A stretch of 64,000 bases of DNA from Rutpela maculata (lineage: Eukaryota > Arthropoda > Insecta > Coleoptera > Cerambycidae): contig OW386289.2 of assembly GCA_936432065.2 (NCBI GenBank), positions 31,822,655-31,886,654 of the forward strand, in the 5' to 3' direction. The notes beneath the pieces are model-generated. The model ran no database searches. It was not told the origin of the DNA and was given only the letters and a program-made list of their open reading frames with translations. The translations under genes and the position numbers were made by a program. Shown here piece after piece: positions 59,228-64,000 of this stretch; within the stretch, counting starts at the first letter, position 1, and each line of letters opens with the position of its first letter.

Positions 59228-59406
59228 TTTTTTTACTCATATACCTATATGAAAATAACAATTATTCCACTGTGTCTACTCTATATGAAAGTGACATTTT
59301 TTTACTCTAGAGATGAAAATATTTTCATTTCTTGAGTAAAAAAAATGTCACTTTCATATAGAGAGACAGTGGAAAAATTGATATTTATATATCTATGAGT
59401 AGAAAA
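59228..59406. repeat. Fold-back (long palindrome) of ~180 bp
   Basis: Arms containing CTATATGAAAGTGACATTTT and its complement pair around a short centre. Pairing extends outward through TTCCACTG/CAGTGGAA to TACTCATA/TATGAGTA. Confidence 0.85.
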
Positions 59407-61588
59407 AATGGTATTTCCTCTTATTGTAAAATAAGTACCTATACTATGTTCGACGATAGCAAGAAAAACAAACAATTTAATAAGTAGTTTCATAAGTAAA
59501 CAGATGTTATTTATTTATAACAAAACACTAAAAATTAAAATTTAGTGTAAAATTGAAGCAGTATTACAAGTCGGTTGCTATGAACCTGAATATAGGCTAG
59601 CCTACTTCACTACAAATAAAAGGTATTGGTTCTGTTTTCGATAGGACTGTGTGAAAAACATGACAGTACCTACTGTGTTTTTTGGATTTTTGCACACACC
59701 GTGTGAAAAAAGACAGTTTCGAATCATGTACGTTATTTGTCGTTTTCGAAGGTAGTCCTAGAAAAAATAATATAAACAATAGCATATTACCCACGTACCC
59801 ATTAATATCTATTTGATCATTAATCAAATAGGTATAGGTATATTTGTACAACCGACCAAAAATTTTTAATCATCCTAAAAAACACTTTTTTGTACATAGA
59901 AATCTGTTTCATAATACGGTGAACTCAAATATCGAATAAAAAATCTGTGTCTGTAAATCGTTTATTGTAAATTCAATTGTCGTGAGAATAAAACCTACAT
60001 TAAAATTATTAAACATTTGCCCTTATAAAAATTTTATAAAAGATTGTGGAAGCAAATAATTTTTATTCATATTTTTTAAACGTGTGACAATAATAATGCA
60101 TTTCAGAGCATTTCAGGTCATCCAAGAACCGAGTTCCCATTACTATTTTAATTTGTTGCCCTCACTGTGACCACATTATTATACGCATTTGATTTAATCA
60201 AATATATTATAACCTGACAAAAATGCTTCCTCATTTCTTAAGTGAGATAGGTATGTATTGGTGAAAAAAAATTGAATTTTTTTATTGCATGTCATAACCA
60301 ATTTCGAAGAATAGTGACTAAAAGACATGATTTGTGCAAAAAACTTCTGTCTGCCTGTGTATATCGAGATAGCAGCCAGTTTTTAAGATAAAACTATCAT
60401 ATTTGGTAGTTATGTTCTAGGTACCAAAAGGAATAAGAGTAGTATGGATGCCCCACTCTTTGATTATTAACTTTACAAAAAAAAAAAAATATGGTGTACG
60501 AAAGATCATAAATCTGATTTACTATATAAAGCTAATAAAAATGCCTATACTTAATTATAAAAAATATATATGTATTAAAACAAATTTAAATAAAAAAGAA
60601 TCTCAATTTAAATTTGGCAATGATTTAAGTGATGATAAAAAAATCACCGCATCAAGTTTTGCTACCTGGTGAGTAAGTTTTGATTTACAAATTGGTAGCG
60701 GTTTTTTTTAAAATCATCCTAGAAATTTTGATTTACAGAAATCCAATTCATATCACACTAAACTAAAATATCAAATAAAAAATGTCTGTGTGTGTGTGTG
60801 TATAGTGTTTCTTGTAAACATGATACCTTCTGTTACACTTCAAATTTGATACATATGTAAAGTAGCTTGATAAAATACTGCTTATTGAAATTGGGCCATA
60901 TTCTTCACACAGGGCGATGGCCAGAGGCATCTTTTATATAAACTCTGTTTTATGGCAACTTTAGAGCAAATTGTTACCATGATTTTTTATTAAGGGCTTA
61001 AAAATACTAACATGTCCGAGATATCGAAACTGTTTAATATACAGTGCACTCTAAAATTCAAACAAACTTTAGATAGATTAATTATAATTTAAAATGTTAC
61101 TAAGTTGTAAGTCTATTATGAAACAAATTAAAGTTGTAGTTGAGCGTTGTCAACAGCCAATACTTATTTGCGAAAAATATAGGCTGTGTATTTAATATCG
61201 TGGCACCTCGTAATATTAAATTATTCGTGTAAAATATTAATCCAGTATATATTCACAACCGGCTGCACCTCACTGCAACTTCTACTTTTTGCTTATCTTT
61301 CTGCCTAACAATATTTTTTAGAAGCAGAAAGTGAATTTATTATAACTTATAATACTTCTTTTAAGTACTCTTTCCTGACTCACATGAACATGGAGGACAA
61401 AAGCTTTTTGATGCCTTATTCACAAAAATCTAATTTAAATAATTTTTTTGCAGCCTTAATCCAATTATATTATTTTTTTATGGTACAACGTAGATTAACA
61501 GATAAACACAGATAAGTATCTTTTCATTAAGCTCAACAACCTATATAACTGATTCATATTTAGTATTAGTACTTACATACTATATAAA
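59407..61588. other. Non-coding with dispersed-repeat copies
   Basis: Bases 59570-59765 are a second copy of the 58409 repeat. The AATATCGAATAAAAAATGTC family recurs at about 59925-59960 and 60770-60860. No transposon end was identified upstream of the CACTA-type gene. No supported gene. Confidence 0.6.
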
Positions 61589-63682
61589 ATGCCTAAGCGC
61601 AAATCTAATATTAAAACATCTCATTGGTACCGCAAGGTTAATCGTGAAGTAGATAATGTATTGCATTCGTTGGTATCTACACCCCGAACTAGTAATGAAA
61701 ATGACTATGAAATCAATATTGACAATGAAGGTAATCCTTCAGATGAAAACTGTAATAATGTGTACTTAAATTTAGATTCTGATGAGGAATTACTTTTGAA
61801 TGAAGACCGTAATGATTTTTTTTTAAATTCAGATTCCGAAGACGAATTACTTCCAAATTATGAACATTCTGACATTCATGAATCTAATAATTTACAATAT
61901 GGCATATCACTGTCGAAAAGCCAATTTCCACCTTCCTCTGTAGCTCAATTGAAACATTGGGCAGTTGAAAATAAAATTACACACAAGGCATTGGGTGAAT
62001 TATTAGAAATTTTGCGTAGGTCTGGGCCATCAGAATTTATGAGTCTTCCAAAAGATCCTCGTAGCTTTTTGAAAACTCCACGAACTACAGTTACTCGTGA
62101 CGTATACCCTGGTCATTATTGTCACATTGGTATAAGAAATGCAATTTTAAAACAGTACGAGTGCTTAAACTTAACACCTTCAGGCCCAATTAAGGTTGCC
62201 ATTAACATTGACGGTTTACCATTATCAAAAAGTACTTCTAGCCAGGTTTATCCAATTTTATGCATTAATAAATCAATTAATTCTTTAAATAATGTGTCAC
62301 TTGTCGGTGTATATCACGGAAATGAGAAACCTTCAGATTTTAATGAATTTTTAATTGATTTTGTATCTGAGGCCACTAATTTGATAAATAATGGAATTGA
62401 CTTATTTGGGAATATCCATGAATTTGAAATAGTAATGTATTTATTTGATGCCGTTGCCAAAAGTAGTGTTTTATATATTAAAGGGCATTCAGGTTATTCT
62501 TCCTGTACCAAATGTACACAGGAGGGAAATTATATTCAAGACAAAATGTGTTTTCCAAATTTAAATTTTTCAAAAAGGACACATGCAGATTTTATAAATA
62601 AAGTTGATAGTGAGCATCATACTGGTATGACAATATTGGAACAAATTCCTAATATTGATTTAATTAAAGATATACCTTTGGACTACATGCATTTAATATT
62701 GCTCGGAGTTGTGAAGAAAATATTGTGTGGTGTTTGGTGTTTTGGTACACCACCTCACAAATTACCATATCGTGTTATTCAGAAAGTGTCCAAGAACTTA
62801 GAATCGATTTCGAAATATATACCCTCAGATTTTGCTAGGAAGCCGAGGGGGCTGAATGAGGTAAAACGTTGGAAGGCAACAGAATTTCGTACATTCTTGC
62901 TTTACACAGGCCCTATAGTTTTAAAAAAGTCAATATCTAATCCTCAGTATGAATATTTCTTAATTTTGACTGTTTCTGTAGTTTTATTGAGTAATAGTAA
63001 GTTTTTCAATGAGGAATATATAAGTTATGCCCAATCTCTTTTAGAATTCTTCGTAAACACAACTAAATCTTTATACGGATCTCATTTGCTAACCCATAAC
63101 TTTCATAATTTATTACATTTATGCGATGATGTCAGAAAATTTGGACCTCTAGATAATTTTAGTAACTTCTCTAGTGAGAATTACTTACAAACAATTTTAC
63201 GCATGATTAGAAAACCAGATAACCCTTTGGCACAAATAAGTAGAAGAGTTCATGAAATATCATTAAACCTTATAGTTACTGATCCAGAAAGTTCATTGGT
63301 CCCTAAATTAAATCAACCACATTCCGGTGGCCCACTGACAGATAATTGCATTGGTCCCGAATATAAATCTTTGCTTTGTCAAAATTTTAAACTGTCGTTA
63401 TCAATTAGAGACTCGTGTTGCTTATTAAATTCAGGATTTATAATTGAAATAAAGAATTTTGCTTTTGATAAAATTTCTAATGAAAATGTAGTTATTGGTC
63501 AGCGTTATGTTCATAAGAAGGAGTTTTTTAATGTTCCATGCAATTCTTCGATTTTGGGGATATATTTTGTAGAAAACTTAGAACCTTTGTCTCATTGGCC
63601 TTTGTCAGAAATAAAAGAAAAGTTGATAAGATTGCCTTATCAAAATGGATTTGTTGTATATCCATTTCTTCATTCTAAGTAA
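61589..63682 (+). CDS. CACTA-type (Tnp2-like) transposase, intact
   Basis: A single 697-residue frame, ATG to TAA without interruption. The N-terminal 100 residues are acidic and low in complexity. A core follows with Asp208 (NIDGLPL), Asp287 (LFDAVAKS), a Cys pair at 306/309 (SGYSSCTKC) and the hallmark DYMHLILLGVVKKIL at 365-379. That block is the LDxMH-type motif of Tnp2 transposases of the CACTA/EnSpm group. A later block with HLLTHNFHNLLHLC and SSENYLQTILR and a basic C-terminus complete it. It would cut and rejoin transposon ends in the nucleus. CACTA terminal repeats were not found within the window, so the element's ends are unknown. A domesticated or recently active transposase are both possible. 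Confidence 0.82.
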   Translation: MPKRKSNIKTSHWYRKVNREVDNVLHSLVSTPRTSNENDYEINIDNEGNPSDENCNNVYLNLDSDEELLLNEDRNDFFLNSDSEDELLPNYEHSDIHESNNLQYGISLSKSQFPPSSVAQLKHWAVENKITHKALGELLEILRRSGPSEFMSLPKDPRSFLKTPRTTVTRDVYPGHYCHIGIRNAILKQYECLNLTPSGPIKVAINIDGLPLSKSTSSQVYPILCINKSINSLNNVSLVGVYHGNEKPSDFNEFLIDFVSEATNLINNGIDLFGNIHEFEIVMYLFDAVAKSSVLYIKGHSGYSSCTKCTQEGNYIQDKMCFPNLNFSKRTHADFINKVDSEHHTGMTILEQIPNIDLIKDIPLDYMHLILLGVVKKILCGVWCFGTPPHKLPYRVIQKVSKNLESISKYIPSDFARKPRGLNEVKRWKATEFRTFLLYTGPIVLKKSISNPQYEYFLILTVSVVLLSNSKFFNEEYISYAQSLLEFFVNTTKSLYGSHLLTHNFHNLLHLCDDVRKFGPLDNFSNFSSENYLQTILRMIRKPDNPLAQISRRVHEISLNLIVTDPESSLVPKLNQPHSGGPLTDNCIGPEYKSLLCQNFKLSLSIRDSCCLLNSGFIIEIKNFAFDKISNENVVIGQRYVHKKEFFNVPCNSSILGIYFVENLEPLSHWPLSEIKEKLIRLPYQNGFVVYPFLHSK

Positions 63683-64000
63683 TTTAATTTTTTGTTTGTT
63701 GCTTTAACTCTTTACAATTAATTGTCTATCTTCAATTTTTATTTGATTTGTTTCATGTCATTTTAAAAATATGCGGTTATTCAATTATTAGCTTTTTTCA
63801 CAGTCTCAGTTTATTCAGCTGACAATAGGAAGCAGCCAATGACTTCAGATCGTAAAGCGATTGGAGGCAGCATTTGATGTAAGGACAAAGTTGTTTTTTC
63901 ATGTATCAATGTGGCAACACTGGCAAATATATATGTCAACAATTATAACATTTATTTATTTAATTACTAAATACGTTATATGTGTTAATACATAGTTGTC
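63683..64000. other. Non-coding 3' flank of the transposase
   Basis: AT-rich sequence after the stop codon. No terminal repeat or further gene recognised before the window ends. Confidence 0.6.

Noticed and set aside
60448..60672. 74-codon Lys/Ile-rich frame
   Set aside because: Composition reflects AT-rich DNA; no recognisable motif and no support for a gene.

Overview
The window looks like repeat-rich, AT-rich intergenic DNA from an arthropod, probably an insect. I base this on the mobile-element mix: a Ty3/gypsy element with an env-like remnant and a tRNA-Ser-type primer site, R4/Dong-type LINEs sitting in TAA repeats, other insect-type LINEs, and hAT, CACTA, DDE_Tnp_4/SWIM and piggyBac-like DNA elements. 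I recognise no housekeeping gene, tRNA or rRNA. Nearly every coding stretch belongs to a transposon and most are broken; the only long intact frame is a CACTA-type transposase at 61.6-63.7 kb. All family names come from motif reading and memory, with no database search.

The standout feature lies at 8.6-23.9 kb: about 15.3 kb of an almost invariant 309-bp tandem satellite in which every unit encodes a complete type I hammerhead self-cleaving ribozyme. About 4.7 kb is on the minus strand (15 complete ribozymes) and about 10.6 kb on the plus strand (34 with an intact core, plus one with an extra A in the core). The two arrays meet head to head at 13309-13316, exactly at the palindrome ACACGTGT that forms ribozyme stem III next to the cleavage site. 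Both outer ends run into (TA)n tracts, and the whole array splits a short dispersed repeat whose unsplit copy lies at 24562-24657.

Layout: 0-2.5 kb, one small unclassified ORF and microsatellites. 2.48-8.36 kb, a minus-strand gypsy element whose two LTRs are identical except for one 13-bp indel, yet whose genes are frameshifted. 8.4-24.1 kb, the hammerhead satellite. 25.7-26.9 kb, a 5'-truncated LINE. 27.7-30.75 kb, a hAT-like transposon with perfect 16-bp ends and one in-frame stop, abutting a LINE (30.75-33.4 kb). 34.2-34.9 kb, a TA-flanked MITE with relatives at 54.3 and 55.4 kb. 35.9-48.1 kb, a DDE_Tnp_4/SWIM transposon with roughly 630-bp terminal inverted repeats; its gene was opened between N- and C-terminal parts by about 7.6 kb of nested LINEs (three R4/Dong copies with TAA repeats and one other LINE), and one terminal repeat carries a hAT-type MITE with a perfect 8-bp target duplication. 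49-61 kb, fold-back elements, MITEs and minisatellites. 61.6-63.7 kb, the CACTA-type transposase.

The elements do not form a pathway. The window records successive nested insertions, with one structured RNA-encoding satellite amplified very recently.
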